Positions 36,076 to 44,624 of a stretch of DNA of 64,000 bases are shown one piece after another. Origin of the DNA: Alphaproteobacteria bacterium (lineage in GTDB: Bacteria; Pseudomonadota; Alphaproteobacteria; UBA8366). The translations under genes were made by a program, and so were the position numbers. The notes beneath the pieces are model-generated. The model saw nothing but the letters and a program-made list of their open reading frames with translations, did no database searches and was not told the origin of the DNA. The DNA lies in assembly GCA_009377445.1 (NCBI GenBank), contig WHUA01000004.1, positions 1 through 64,000 of the forward strand. Direction: 5' to 3'. Numbering within the stretch: the first letter of the stretch is position 1; the number at the start of each line of letters is the position of its first letter.

Positions 36076-36177
36076 AATAAGACATTGATATTTAATACAG
36101 ATCCTTATTTTAAACTTGCGAAGCATGAGCTTCCCGCACCTTCGCCGCTCGATCAAACGAACGTGAACGGCGGTACT

Positions 36178-36648
36178 TCAGCTCCGATCCCGCATCACCC
36201 GCGCCTTCTGGCGCTGCCAGTCGCGCGATTTCTCGAGCTCGCGCTTGTCGTGCTTCTTGCGGCCCTTGGCGAGGCCGAGCTGCAGCTTGGCGCGGCCGCG
36301 GGCGTTGAAATAGATCTTGAGCGGAACCAGCGTCACGCCTTCGCGCTTCACCGCGCCGAGCAGGCGGTCGCGCTCGCGCCGGTGCACCAGCAGCTTGCGG
36401 GGGCGCCGCGGCTCGTGATTGAAGTGCCGCGAGTTCGGGTATACGTCGATGGTGCAGTTGAGCAGGTAGAGGTCGCCGTCCTTAGGCCCGGCATAGGCTT
36501 CGGCCAGGCTCACCTTGCCGCCGCGCAGCGACTTGACCTCCGTGCCCATCAGCGCGATGCCGGCTTCGAGGGTCTCTTCGATGAAGTAGTCGCGGCGCGC
36601 CCGCCGGTTTTGCGCCACCGGCGGGGTGCTATTCGTGTCGTCGGCCAT
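36178..36648 (-). CDS. smpB: SsrA-binding protein
   Basis: The 156-residue partner of tmRNA rescues stalled ribosomes. Conserved segments are [53 protein letters not shown] and the basic tail [22 protein letters not shown]. It follows dapA on the same strand after a short gap, as usual in this class. The ssrA gene itself was not found. Confidence 0.95.
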   Translation of the reverse strand: MADDTNSTPPVAQNRRARRDYFIEETLEAGIALMGTEVKSLRGGKVSLAEAYAGPKDGDLYLLNCTIDVYPNSRHFNHEPRRPRKLLVHRRERDRLLGAVKREGVTLVPLKIYFNARGRAKLQLGLAKGRKKHDKRELEKSRDWQRQKARVMRDRS

Positions 36649-36667
36649 GAAACGAGCTATATGCGCG

Positions 36668-37543
36668 TCAGTTGATCAGTCCGCAATGCACCATTGCGTC
36701 GCGCACCCGCGCCTGCCCGGCCGCGGTCAGATTGACCAGCGGCAGGCGAACGTCGGGCGAGCTTTTGCCGAGCAAGCTGGCGCCGAACTTCGCGGGCGCC
36801 GGGCTCGGCTCGCAGAACATCGCGTCGTGCAAGGGCGTCAGGCGGTCGCGGATCCTGTTGAAGGTGTCGAAATCGTGCCCGCGCCATGCCGCGTGCAGCT
36901 CGGCGCACAGCTTCGGCGCGACGTTCGAGGTGACGGAGATGCATCCCTCCCCGCCCTGTGCCAGGAACGCCGCGACGGTCACGTCCTCGCCCGAAAGCTG
37001 GCAGAATTCCTTGCCCGCGGTAATTCGCGTGCGCAGCGGGCGCGCCAGGTCGCATGTCGCATCCTTGACCCCGACGATATTGGGGATTTTCGCCAGCCGC
37101 GCCATCGTATCGACGCTGATGTCGACGACCGAGCGGCCGGGAATATTGTAGACGACGATCGGAATGTCCGCCGCTCCGGCCACCGCCTTGAAGTGCTGGA
37201 ACAGCCCCTCCTGCGACGGCTTGTTGTAATAGGGTGCGACGACCAGCGCGCCGTCCGCGCCCGCCTCTTCGGCGTGCTTGACCAGCTCCACGGCCTCCGC
37301 GGTGCTGTTCGACCCCGCGCCGGCGATCACCGGAATGCGGCCGGCCGCGGCTTCGACGCACAGCTCGACGACGCGCTTGTGTTCCTCGTGGCTCAGCGTC
37401 GGCGACTCGCCGGTCGTGCCGACCGGCACGACGCCGTCCGATCCTTCGGCGACCTGCCATTCAACGAAGGCCTGGAATCCTTTTTCGTCGACCCCGCCGT
37501 TCTTGAACGGGGTGATGAGCGCCGTGAACGAACCATGGAACAT
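36668..37543 (-). CDS. dapA: 4-hydroxy-tetrahydrodipicolinate synthase
   Basis: The 291-residue enzyme condenses pyruvate with aspartate semialdehyde in lysine and diaminopimelate synthesis. Hallmarks are [10 protein letters not shown] at the start, [18 protein letters not shown], the Tyr of VVYNIPGRS, and the Schiff-base Lys in [11 protein letters not shown]. The start is ATG 37543 (MFHGSFTAL); upstream in-frame codons are not conserved. Confidence 0.96.
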   Translation of the reverse strand: MFHGSFTALITPFKNGGVDEKGFQAFVEWQVAEGSDGVVPVGTTGESPTLSHEEHKRVVELCVEAAAGRIPVIAGAGSNSTAEAVELVKHAEEAGADGALVVAPYYNKPSQEGLFQHFKAVAGAADIPIVVYNIPGRSVVDISVDTMARLAKIPNIVGVKDATCDLARPLRTRITAGKEFCQLSGEDVTVAAFLAQGGEGCISVTSNVAPKLCAELHAAWRGHDFDTFNRIRDRLTPLHDAMFCEPSPAPAKFGASLLGKSSPDVRLPLVNLTAAGQARVRDAMVHCGLIN

Positions 37544-37691
37544 CGGGTTTCCTCCGCTGAGCCCTAGGTTTCTGCGGTTCACCATACTGAGAAGCCCAGA
37601 AACCGGCAAGCGGAAGCATGCTCTTCCCGGATTTGCTTCAATCCCTTGTGGCCATGCTCTACTATCCGGCCGCGGTTACCCGTGGGAAACA

Positions 37692-39824
37692 ATGCTCACA
37701 GCTCGGCGGCCGATCCTGCTACGCATTTTCGACCGGAAGGCCCCATCCCGGCTGGCTTGCCGGCTGGCCTGCCTCCTGGCCTACCTCCTGGCCTGCATGC
37801 TCGTGTCCGGCATTGCGCCCGCGCACGCCCAGAAGGCGTCGAAGGAGGCGCGCGCAAAAGTCGCCGAGACGCTCGCCGCAGCGGATGCCGAGCGCTGGCC
37901 CGACGCGGTCGCCTTGGCAAAGCAGCAGTCGGACCCGATCGTCGCAAAGATCGTCGAATGGATGCGTCTCGGCACCGCCAATTCCGGCGCGACTTTCGAC
38001 GAGATCGAGGCTTTCCTCGCCGCCAACCCCGGCTGGCCGAATGCCGACCGGCTGCGCCGACGCGCCGAGGAGGCGATGGGCCCCGCCCTGCCGGACGAAC
38101 GCATCCTCGCCTGGTTCGCCCGCTCACAGCCGGCGTCTCCCGACGGCGCCTTCCATCTGGCGCGCGTGCTGGAAGCCAGAAGCCGGACCGAGGAAGCGGC
38201 GAAGGTCGTGCGGCGCGCCTGGGCCAAGATGGACATGGGCGACGGCCAGGCCGACGATTTCCGCCGGCGGTTCCAAAAATACATCCGGCAGCAGGACGAC
38301 ATCGCGCGCCTCGAGCGAATGCTATGGAAGCGCGAGGCGGCGCCGGCGCGCCGGCAACTTCGCCACTTGCCCGCGGATTGGCACAAGCTTGCCGAGGCGC
38401 GCATCGCCCTGATGAGCCGCGCGCCGCGCGCGGAAAACACCGCCGCCGCCGTGCCGCCGGCCCTGCGCGACAATCCCGGCCTGATATACGAGCGGGTGCG
38501 ATGGTACCGGCGCGCCGAGAAGATGACGGAGGCGGTCGATCTTCTCTTGCGCTATCCCAAGCTGCCGGCTGCCGGAGGCGAGGACCATTGGTGGCGCGAG
38601 CGCGAGAACCTTGCGCGCTGGGCGCTCAACGAAGACGATCCGGCGCTGGCGTACAAGCTCGCATCGACTCATTTCCAAACCGACGGAGTTGATCTCGCCG
38701 AGGCGGAATTTCTCGCCGGATGGATTGCGCTACGCAAGCTCAAACGGCCGGACGATGCGCTGCGCCACTTCCAGGCGCTCTATGACAACGTAAGCTTTCC
38801 TATAAGCCGGTCGCGCGGCGCCTACTGGCTCGCCCGCACCTACGAGGCCAAGGAGCAGCACAACACGGCGACGCGCTGGTATCGCGAGGCGGCGGTGCAC
38901 GTCTCGTATTTCTACGGGCAGCTCGCGGCTGGCCATCTGCTCGAGGCCGAGCGGCCGGCGCTGCCGAAGGAGCCCGAGCCGGGCGAAAAGGAAATCGCCG
39001 AGTTCGAAACGCGCGACCTGCCGCGCGCCGTGCGCCTGATGGCGGAATTCGACCGCCGCCGCGAGGTGCGATCCTTCATGCTGGCGCTCGCCGCCAGGGC
39101 AAAGACGCCTCAGGACTGGGGCCTCGCGACGCGCCTCGCCCAGGATATCGGCCGATACGACCTCGCCGTCTCCATCGCGAAGCTCGCGGTGCGCGACGGC
39201 GTGGTGCTGAGCGCCAGCGGCTACCCGGCGCTCGAGCCGGCGAGCGCGGCGAGCGGAGAATTCCCCGATCCCCTGATCCTGCATGCGGTCGTGCGCCAGG
39301 AGAGCGCGTTCGACTCCGAGGCGGTCAGCCATGCCGGGGCGCGCGGGCTGATGCAGCTCATGCCGCAGACGGCGCTCCGCGTCGCCAAGCGCCTCAACAT
39401 CTCCTATTCGAAAACCCGGCTGACTCGCGATCCGACGTATAACCTCCGGCTCGGCCAAGCCTATCTCGCCGATATGCTCTTCAACTACGACGGCTCGCTG
39501 ATCCTGGCGCTGGCCGCCTACAATGCCGGACCGGTCCGGGTCGAGCGATGGCTGCAGCGTTACGGCGACCCGGGGCCAGGCATCTACGACGCGATAGACT
39601 GGACGGAATCGATACCATTCGCCGAGACGCGCAACTACGTGCAGCGGGTGCTCGAAAATCTGACCGTCTACCGCAGCCGCGACAAGGGCCAGCCGCTCGT
39701 GCTGACTTATGCGTTGATCGAGCCGGGACCGTTCAAGGACTCCGCCGGACAGGTCTACCGCAGCGACAGCCCGCGCCTGCCCAGCACCACCGACGACGAC
39801 GGAGCGGATTTTGCCGGACCCTGA
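37692..39824 (+). CDS. Soluble lytic murein transglycosylase (Slt70-like)
   Basis: The 710-residue periplasmic enzyme cuts peptidoglycan glycan strands. A signal peptide (~1-46, cleaved after AHA) contains a Leu/Ala/Cys run. An alpha-helical superhelix (~50-500) leads to the catalytic lysozyme-like domain with Glu E537 in VVRQESAFD, then SHAGARGLMQLMPQTA and AAYNAGPVRVERWL. The start ATG 37692 follows GTGGGAAAC. Its end overlaps the next gene by 14 bases. Confidence 0.92.
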   Translation: MLTARRPILLRIFDRKAPSRLACRLACLLAYLLACMLVSGIAPAHAQKASKEARAKVAETLAAADAERWPDAVALAKQQSDPIVAKIVEWMRLGTANSGATFDEIEAFLAANPGWPNADRLRRRAEEAMGPALPDERILAWFARSQPASPDGAFHLARVLEARSRTEEAAKVVRRAWAKMDMGDGQADDFRRRFQKYIRQQDDIARLERMLWKREAAPARRQLRHLPADWHKLAEARIALMSRAPRAENTAAAVPPALRDNPGLIYERVRWYRRAEKMTEAVDLLLRYPKLPAAGGEDHWWRERENLARWALNEDDPALAYKLASTHFQTDGVDLAEAEFLAGWIALRKLKRPDDALRHFQALYDNVSFPISRSRGAYWLARTYEAKEQHNTATRWYREAAVHVSYFYGQLAAGHLLEAERPALPKEPEPGEKEIAEFETRDLPRAVRLMAEFDRRREVRSFMLALAARAKTPQDWGLATRLAQDIGRYDLAVSIAKLAVRDGVVLSASGYPALEPASAASGEFPDPLILHAVVRQESAFDSEAVSHAGARGLMQLMPQTALRVAKRLNISYSKTRLTRDPTYNLRLGQAYLADMLFNYDGSLILALAAYNAGPVRVERWLQRYGDPGPGIYDAIDWTESIPFAETRNYVQRVLENLTVYRSRDKGQPLVLTYALIEPGPFKDSAGQVYRSDSPRLPSTTDDDGADFAGP

Positions 39825-40683
39825 ACCGACGCCGACCGCGTTTCGCGAGCGCCGCTACACGGCGCAGGACGGGCTTTCCCTTTACTACCGCGAATACGGC
39901 GATCCGCTCTCACCCGGCGTGCCGGTGCTGTGCCTTCCCGGCCTCGCGCGCAATTCGAAGGATTTCCATCGCCTGGCCCTTCGGCTCCGCGCGCGGCATT
40001 GGGTCGTCTGCCCCGACTACCGCGGCCGCGGCCGCTCCGGCTACGACGCCGACAGCGAAAACTACCAGCCCGCCGCCTATCTGAACGATATCCGCCACCT
40101 GCTGGCGGTGACGGGGATGCGCCATGCCGCCGTCATCGGCACATCGATGGGCGGGCTGCTCGCCTGTGCGATGGGCGCGGCGATGCCGACCGTGCTGGCC
40201 GGCGTCGTGCTGAACGACGTGGGCCCGGACATCGGCAGCGACGGGCTCGGGCGCATCATAGCCTATCTGTCGCAGGACAATCCGCAGCCCGACTGGGAAA
40301 GCGCCACCCGCGCTTTCAAGGCGCTGTTTCCCAACCTGTCGCTCCGCACCGAGGAAGACTGGCGCGCCGCCACGGAAGCGACATGGCGCGAAGGCGAGGA
40401 CGGCGTGCTGCACTACGACTGGGACATCCGCATCGTCGATCCGCTGCGCCACAAGCGGCCGCTGCCGGACCTGTGGGCGCTGTTCCGCTCGATCCGCCGC
40501 TATCCGGTGCTGGCGCTCCGCGGCGGCGCCAGCGATGTGCTGCTGCCGGAAACATTCGAGCGGATGGCGCGCGAGCACCCCCGGCTCGAGCGGCTGACGA
40601 TCGAGCGCGTGGGACACGTGCCGACCCTGGTGGAGCCGGAAGCGGCCGGCGCGATCGACGCATTCCTCGCGCGCCTCGGCTGA
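39811..40683 (+). CDS. Alpha/beta-fold hydrolase
   Basis: The 290-residue hydrolase has LCLPGLARNSKDF as the oxyanion region, VIGTSMGGLLAC as the nucleophile elbow (S112), VLALRGGASDVLL with the likely acid, and RVGHVPTLVEP with the His. The likely start is TTG 39811, overlapping the transglycosylase 3' end, so translation is probably coupled. It resembles the 2342 hydrolase in layout. Substrate unknown. Confidence 0.85.
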   Translation: MPDPEPTPTAFRERRYTAQDGLSLYYREYGDPLSPGVPVLCLPGLARNSKDFHRLALRLRARHWVVCPDYRGRGRSGYDADSENYQPAAYLNDIRHLLAVTGMRHAAVIGTSMGGLLACAMGAAMPTVLAGVVLNDVGPDIGSDGLGRIIAYLSQDNPQPDWESATRAFKALFPNLSLRTEEDWRAATEATWREGEDGVLHYDWDIRIVDPLRHKRPLPDLWALFRSIRRYPVLALRGGASDVLLPETFERMAREHPRLERLTIERVGHVPTLVEPEAAGAIDAFLARLG

Positions 40684-40705
40684 CGGCGCGGCCTTGCGGC
40701 AGCGC

Positions 40706-40740
40706 AAAAGAAAACGCCGGCCACGTATCCATGGCCGGCG
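40706..40740 (-). terminator. Rho-independent terminator of the bactofilin operon
   Basis: A perfect 9-base stem, CGCCGGCCA (40715-40723) with TGGCCGGCG (40732-40740), is followed on the minus strand by TTTTCTTTT. It may also stop rightward transcripts of the hydrolase gene. Confidence 0.8.
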
Positions 40741-40767
40741 CCGGAACCGCTGAGCGGATTGCCTAGC

Positions 40768-41364
40768 TTAACGGAATACCTTCTTGATGGCCTCCTGGCC
40801 CTTCGCGGCGGAAGCGGCGAATGCCGATTTGGCGGCCTTGTCTTCTTCCTTGGGCGCGCCGCTGGCGTTGAGGGCCGTGACGAGGCCCGCCGGCGGCATA
40901 TCTTTCGCCCCGGCAGCGTCGTGACCGTTGCTCTCGACCGGCCGTACCGGCTGCGCCGCGGCGCTGTCGGCGTGGCGGCAGAGGCCCTGGATATAGGCTC
41001 CCGCCTCGATCGCAAGGCTTTCGTGGACGATATCGCCCGTAACCTTGGCGGTGCGGGTCAATTCGACGGTTTTGCCGTTGATCTGGCCCTTTACGGTACC
41101 GGCGACATGAACCGTCTGCGCGAGGATTGCGCCGCTGACCACGGCGTGCTCGCCGACAGTCACCGAGTTGCTGCGGACGTCACCTTCGACGTGCCCGTCG
41201 ATCTGAATGTCGCCTTCCGATTCCAGGTCGCCCGTCACGCGCAGGTTCGCGCTGACGATCGACGGTGCTACGCCCGCCGAGTTGAGCTTCGGCACAGAGA
41301 GGCTCCTGCCCGATACGCCGCCCGCGGCGCTCTTGCCTTCCGATTTACTGACCTTTGAAAACAT
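40768..41364 (-). CDS. Bactofilin
   Basis: The 198-residue cytoskeletal protein has a central DUF583 beta-helix (~34-130), where hydrophobic residues recur every few positions: LRVTGDLESEGDIQIDGHVEGD, then SVTVGEHAVVSGAILA and VHVAGTVKGQI. Flanks are disordered. Bactofilins polymerise without nucleotide and position cell-wall enzymes. The gene lies after, and overlaps by 20 bases, an M23 peptidase gene, a known functional pairing. It ends in a strong terminator. Confidence 0.93.
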   Translation of the reverse strand: MFSKVSKSEGKSAAGGVSGRSLSVPKLNSAGVAPSIVSANLRVTGDLESEGDIQIDGHVEGDVRSNSVTVGEHAVVSGAILAQTVHVAGTVKGQINGKTVELTRTAKVTGDIVHESLAIEAGAYIQGLCRHADSAAAQPVRPVESNGHDAAGAKDMPPAGLVTALNASGAPKEEDKAAKSAFAASAAKGQEAIKKVFR

Positions 41365-43012
41365 ACCGTCCTGCCTTGATGAACTTGTCGGGGTTGAGGG
41401 GCTTCCCGTCGAACCGCACCTCGTAGTGGACGTGCGGACCAGTGCTGCGACCGGTGCTTCCGAGAAGGCCGATCTCGTGCCGATGCCCTACCTCCTCGCC
41501 TCGTTGGACAAGAACTTTTTGCAGATGAGCGTACCGCGTACGGATCCCGTAACCGTGGTCGATCTCTACCATTTTTCCATACCGGCCTTTGCGGCCGGCG
41601 AATATCACCTTGCCCGGCGCGGTCGCGAACACAGGGGCGCCGCCCCAGCCCGCAAGGTCGACGCCATAATGCATGGCTTTCCGATTGTTGAACGGGTCGC
41701 TCCTGAGCCCGTAGCTGCTCGCCATGTGATAGAAATCGACCGGCGAGATCAGCGGAACGCGTTTCAGCAGCGCCCTCAACGCGGCCCACCGCGTCAACTG
41801 GTTGTCGATGACGGAAACGCTGCCGGGCAACCCGTTCAGCTCCTCGCTGCTCGAGATTTCGAACAGCGGGCCGCCCTGGCCGGCAATGGTGCGCGTCGCG
41901 CGGTCCATCACCTGATCGAGCTCCAACCCGGTCATCGCGATCAGGGTCTCGGCTTCCTCGATATTCTTCACGGTACGCTCGCCGAGCCGGTCGAGCACGT
42001 TGCCCTGCGCCGCATGCAGATCGTCCAGCCGCTGCAGCAGCGCGACCGTGCGCCGCCGCAGATCCGCGGTCGCCACGTCGCCTGTTACGGTCTCGCCGTC
42101 GATATCGATGATCTCGGCCACATCGGAGCGGGACGCCGCCGCGCCGTTCGCGCCCGTCGTCTGCTCCAGCTTCGACAGAACCATCTGGAGGTCGACTTCC
42201 GCCAGCTTCGCGCGCTTGTTCGCGCCTTTGACTCCGCTCTCGAGCCCGCCGACCCGGGATTTCAGGGAATCGCGCTCCGACGCTACGCGGCCCTTCTCGT
42301 CTTGGTTCTGCGTGAGCGTCGTGTTCAGCTCCGCGACGCGCCGTTCCATATAGGCCCGGTCGGTGCGCGACTTGATGAGCATCTCTTCGAGCTGCACGAT
42401 GCGCTCGCGCAGCTTGCCGCGCGTCTTGATGATGTGATCGCGTTCGTCGCCAGCAAGTTTCAGCTCCGTCTTGATCTTGTCGAGTGATCCCTCGAGAAGA
42501 TCATTCGTCTCCGCCATCTGCTGGACTTTGAGGTCGATTTCGCTGAGGTGCTCGCGCAGCGCCGGCTTGTCGCCCGCTGCGCCATCGCCGGGTTTAGCCG
42601 TCGCATTCGATTTCACCGGCTTCCCGCCGTCGCCGCCGCTTCCGACCCGGGCCAACAGGGTTTCCTGGCTTTCGCGCAAAGTCGACGTGACCGCGGCGAC
42701 CTTCTTCTGGTAGCGCAGCACGTCCTCGAACAGATCTTCGTAGGCGACGCGCGCTTCGCGGATCTCGTCGTTCTTGACCTGGATGACGCCGCTCTTGATG
42801 GTGGACATCAGCGTCATGCCGATGCCCCACAACGCGACGACGAGCACGACGGACGCGGCGGAAAGCTGCAGTCGCCGTGTCAGCGGCACGAAATAGACGC
42901 GGCCGTGGGAGCGAAGGATTAATTCGCGTTCCCGAAACAGCTCGTCAAAAAGCCGCTTTATCGAGCTGATACCGGCTAGCACGCGGTACCAATATGTACG
43001 TATCGGCTCCAT
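41345..43012 (-). CDS. Membrane-anchored M23 (LytM-type) peptidase with coiled coil
   Basis: The product is about 555 residues. A cytoplasmic N-terminus (~1-45) leads to one membrane helix (~52-72), then a long coiled coil (~75-330), then the M23 domain (~425-555). Zinc-ligand motifs are MHYGVDLAG (HxxxD) and GPHVHYEVRF (HxH), both intact, so it is an active endopeptidase candidate. The start is ATG 43012 (MEPIRTYWYR). Its overlap with the bactofilin gene suggests that the two shape the cell together. Confidence 0.9.
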   Translation of the reverse strand: MEPIRTYWYRVLAGISSIKRLFDELFRERELILRSHGRVYFVPLTRRLQLSAASVVLVVALWGIGMTLMSTIKSGVIQVKNDEIREARVAYEDLFEDVLRYQKKVAAVTSTLRESQETLLARVGSGGDGGKPVKSNATAKPGDGAAGDKPALREHLSEIDLKVQQMAETNDLLEGSLDKIKTELKLAGDERDHIIKTRGKLRERIVQLEEMLIKSRTDRAYMERRVAELNTTLTQNQDEKGRVASERDSLKSRVGGLESGVKGANKRAKLAEVDLQMVLSKLEQTTGANGAAASRSDVAEIIDIDGETVTGDVATADLRRRTVALLQRLDDLHAAQGNVLDRLGERTVKNIEEAETLIAMTGLELDQVMDRATRTIAGQGGPLFEISSSEELNGLPGSVSVIDNQLTRWAALRALLKRVPLISPVDFYHMASSYGLRSDPFNNRKAMHYGVDLAGWGGAPVFATAPGKVIFAGRKGRYGKMVEIDHGYGIRTRYAHLQKVLVQRGEEVGHRHEIGLLGSTGRSTGPHVHYEVRFDGKPLNPDKFIKAGRYVFKGQ

Positions 43013-43505
43013 GCTCGACAGCCCAAACCGCCCCAATTGGAATTGACAGACGAATTGCTGGCCGTCAGCACAAGTCGCAAAAATGCAGAAGGTCCGGAAG
43101 ACCGTACAGGTTCGGTAAACATGCTCCCTCCCCATTCGGCGCGCCCCACAGAATCCGCGCCAAATTCCCCCTCGTCTCGCACTCTAGCGAAGTTATCGAC
43201 TGACGACCGTAATGACAAGCTCCACTCAAGAGCTAGTCTTCGTGAATACCACCCATCCACCCACGCTCCGATTTATTCCTCTATCAGTTTCATTTATTTA
43301 CATTAATAACCCGTTAATCCGGGTCTGGATTGCGCCGAATCAGCGGAAAGAAAGAGGTTATCGGCGCGGGCCGGCAAAAAAAACTCGCTCCGAATCGGCA
43401 GAAGATCCGGACTTTTCATCCAGCCGCGATGGCGCGGAGGAGCGCGTTATTTGGCCGGGTGGACTTCAAGGAGGTTCGGGGGCGCGGGTCGAAGCCGTTG
43501 CGCCG
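43013..43505. other. 493-base gap upstream of the M23-bactofilin operon
   Basis: An AT-rich belt at about 43260-43320 stands out from the GC-rich surroundings and holds the CtrA-type motif at 43303-43317. I see no gene in the remainder. Confidence 0.5.
43303..43317 (-). promoter_or_regulatory. Candidate CtrA-binding motif upstream of the M23 gene
   Basis: TTAA-N7-TTAA is matched exactly (43303-43306 and 43314-43317) about 290 bases before the M23 peptidase start. It is the second of only two such matches that I found in the window. Confidence 0.4.
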
Positions 43506-43931
43506 TCAACCCTGGCCCCAGGGCAGGCCGGCGACCTTCCAGCCGCCGACCGTGCCGCGATGGCCGACGCCGTCGCGATCGCCCTCGAAGCCTTCGGCGA
43601 CGTTGTAGCAGCACTTGAAGCCGGCGGCGGTCAGCGCGATCGCCGCATTCTTCGAGCGCTGGCCCGAGCGGCAGAGCAGCAGCACGGTCTGGTCGGGCCG
43701 GACGCCCTGGTCCTTTACCTGCTCGACGAAGCGGTCGTTCACATTGTTGTCGGGATAAACCTGCCAGCACACGCAATGGGTCGGCTTGCCCAGCGCATCG
43801 AGCTTCGGAACGCCGACATAGCGCCATTCGGCATCCGTACGGACATCGATCAGGCAAGCGGCAGGATCCTTCTGCAGGATATCCCAAGCCTCTTTCGGTC
43901 TTATGTCGCCTGCGTAGCCGTCGCCCGCCAT
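43506..43931 (-). CDS. Single-domain rhodanese-like protein
   Basis: The 141-residue protein has the rhodanese fold: CLIDVRTDAEWRYVGVP near the start and the active-site loop LLLCRSGQRS with C87. Members move sulfane sulfur (thiosulfate or persulfide). The start is ATG 43931 (MAGDGYAGD); the frame upstream is unlikely coding. It is leftward and divergent from the MarR gene. Confidence 0.88.
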   Translation of the reverse strand: MAGDGYAGDIRPKEAWDILQKDPAACLIDVRTDAEWRYVGVPKLDALGKPTHCVCWQVYPDNNVNDRFVEQVKDQGVRPDQTVLLLCRSGQRSKNAAIALTAAGFKCCYNVAEGFEGDRDGVGHRGTVGGWKVAGLPWGQG

Positions 43932-44070
43932 GGCCGGCCCTCCAAATTTGTCTGAACCGAACAGATAGCGGCAGGATAACAGGGACGCAAGCGAATGCGC
44001 GCACACTCATATTATACCCCTTCCGGCAGTTGCGGCCGCCGGAAGGCCGAATAGAAGCTGGATCAAAAAC

Positions 44071-44093
44071 AGCTCGCTTATTATAAGCTAGCT
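44071..44093. promoter_or_regulatory. Candidate MarR operator
   Basis: A 23-base near-perfect palindrome (AGCT-c-GCTTAT-T-ATAAGC-t-AGCT) lies 15 bases before the MarR-type gene. The inner 13 bases are perfectly symmetrical. The site suits autorepression of the marR-hlyD pair. Confidence 0.65.
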
Positions 44094-44108
44094 CATTATA
44101 TTTGGCGC

Positions 44109-44624
44109 GTGGGCCAGACCGACCTCGAACGTAGCCTCGGATTCCTATTGAACGACGTCTCGCGCCTCATGCGCCAGCGCTTCGACGAGCGCGCGCGCGA
44201 TCTGGGCCTGACGCGGGCGCAGTGGCGCGTGCTGCGCCATCTGCGCCAATATGAGGGCATCAAACAACGGTCGCTCGCGGAAATCCTCGAAGTGGAAACA
44301 GTCACGCTCGGACGTCACATCGACCGGCTCGAGGATGCCGGTTGGGTCGAGCGCCGGCGCGATCCGGCCGACCGGCGGGTATGGCGGCTGCACCTCGCGG
44401 GGAAGTCGCGCCCGATGATCGACACGCTGACCGACCTTTCGAGCGAAGTGCGCGAATTTGCATTGACGGGCTTTTCGAAGGTAGACAGGGATCGACTGGT
44501 CGAATCCCTTCTCGCGATGAAAGACAACCTGACGACCATGAATGGCGGCGCCGGGCCGGCTGGCCTGGCCGACGATTTTGGAAACGCAACCAGCAGCAAG
44601 GCCAAGAAAGCCAATGTCGGCTAA
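44109..44624 (+). CDS. MarR-family transcriptional regulator
   Basis: The 171-residue regulator carries a winged helix: LTRAQWRVLRHLRQYEGIKQRSLAEILEVETVTLGRHIDRLEDAGWVERR, then the wing DPADRRVWRLHLA. The tail (~140-171) is Gly/Ala/Lys-rich. It sits directly upstream of, and overlaps by 11 bases, a HlyD-type adaptor gene, so it probably represses an efflux unit released by a small ligand. Confidence 0.92.
   Translation: MGQTDLERSLGFLLNDVSRLMRQRFDERARDLGLTRAQWRVLRHLRQYEGIKQRSLAEILEVETVTLGRHIDRLEDAGWVERRRDPADRRVWRLHLAGKSRPMIDTLTDLSSEVREFALTGFSKVDRDRLVESLLAMKDNLTTMNGGAGPAGLADDFGNATSSKAKKANVG

Noticed and set aside
43013..43135. 41-residue extension of the M23 peptidase
   Set aside because: The upstream part is Cys/Phe-rich and unlike the family; ATG 43012 gives a normal basic cytoplasmic N-terminus.
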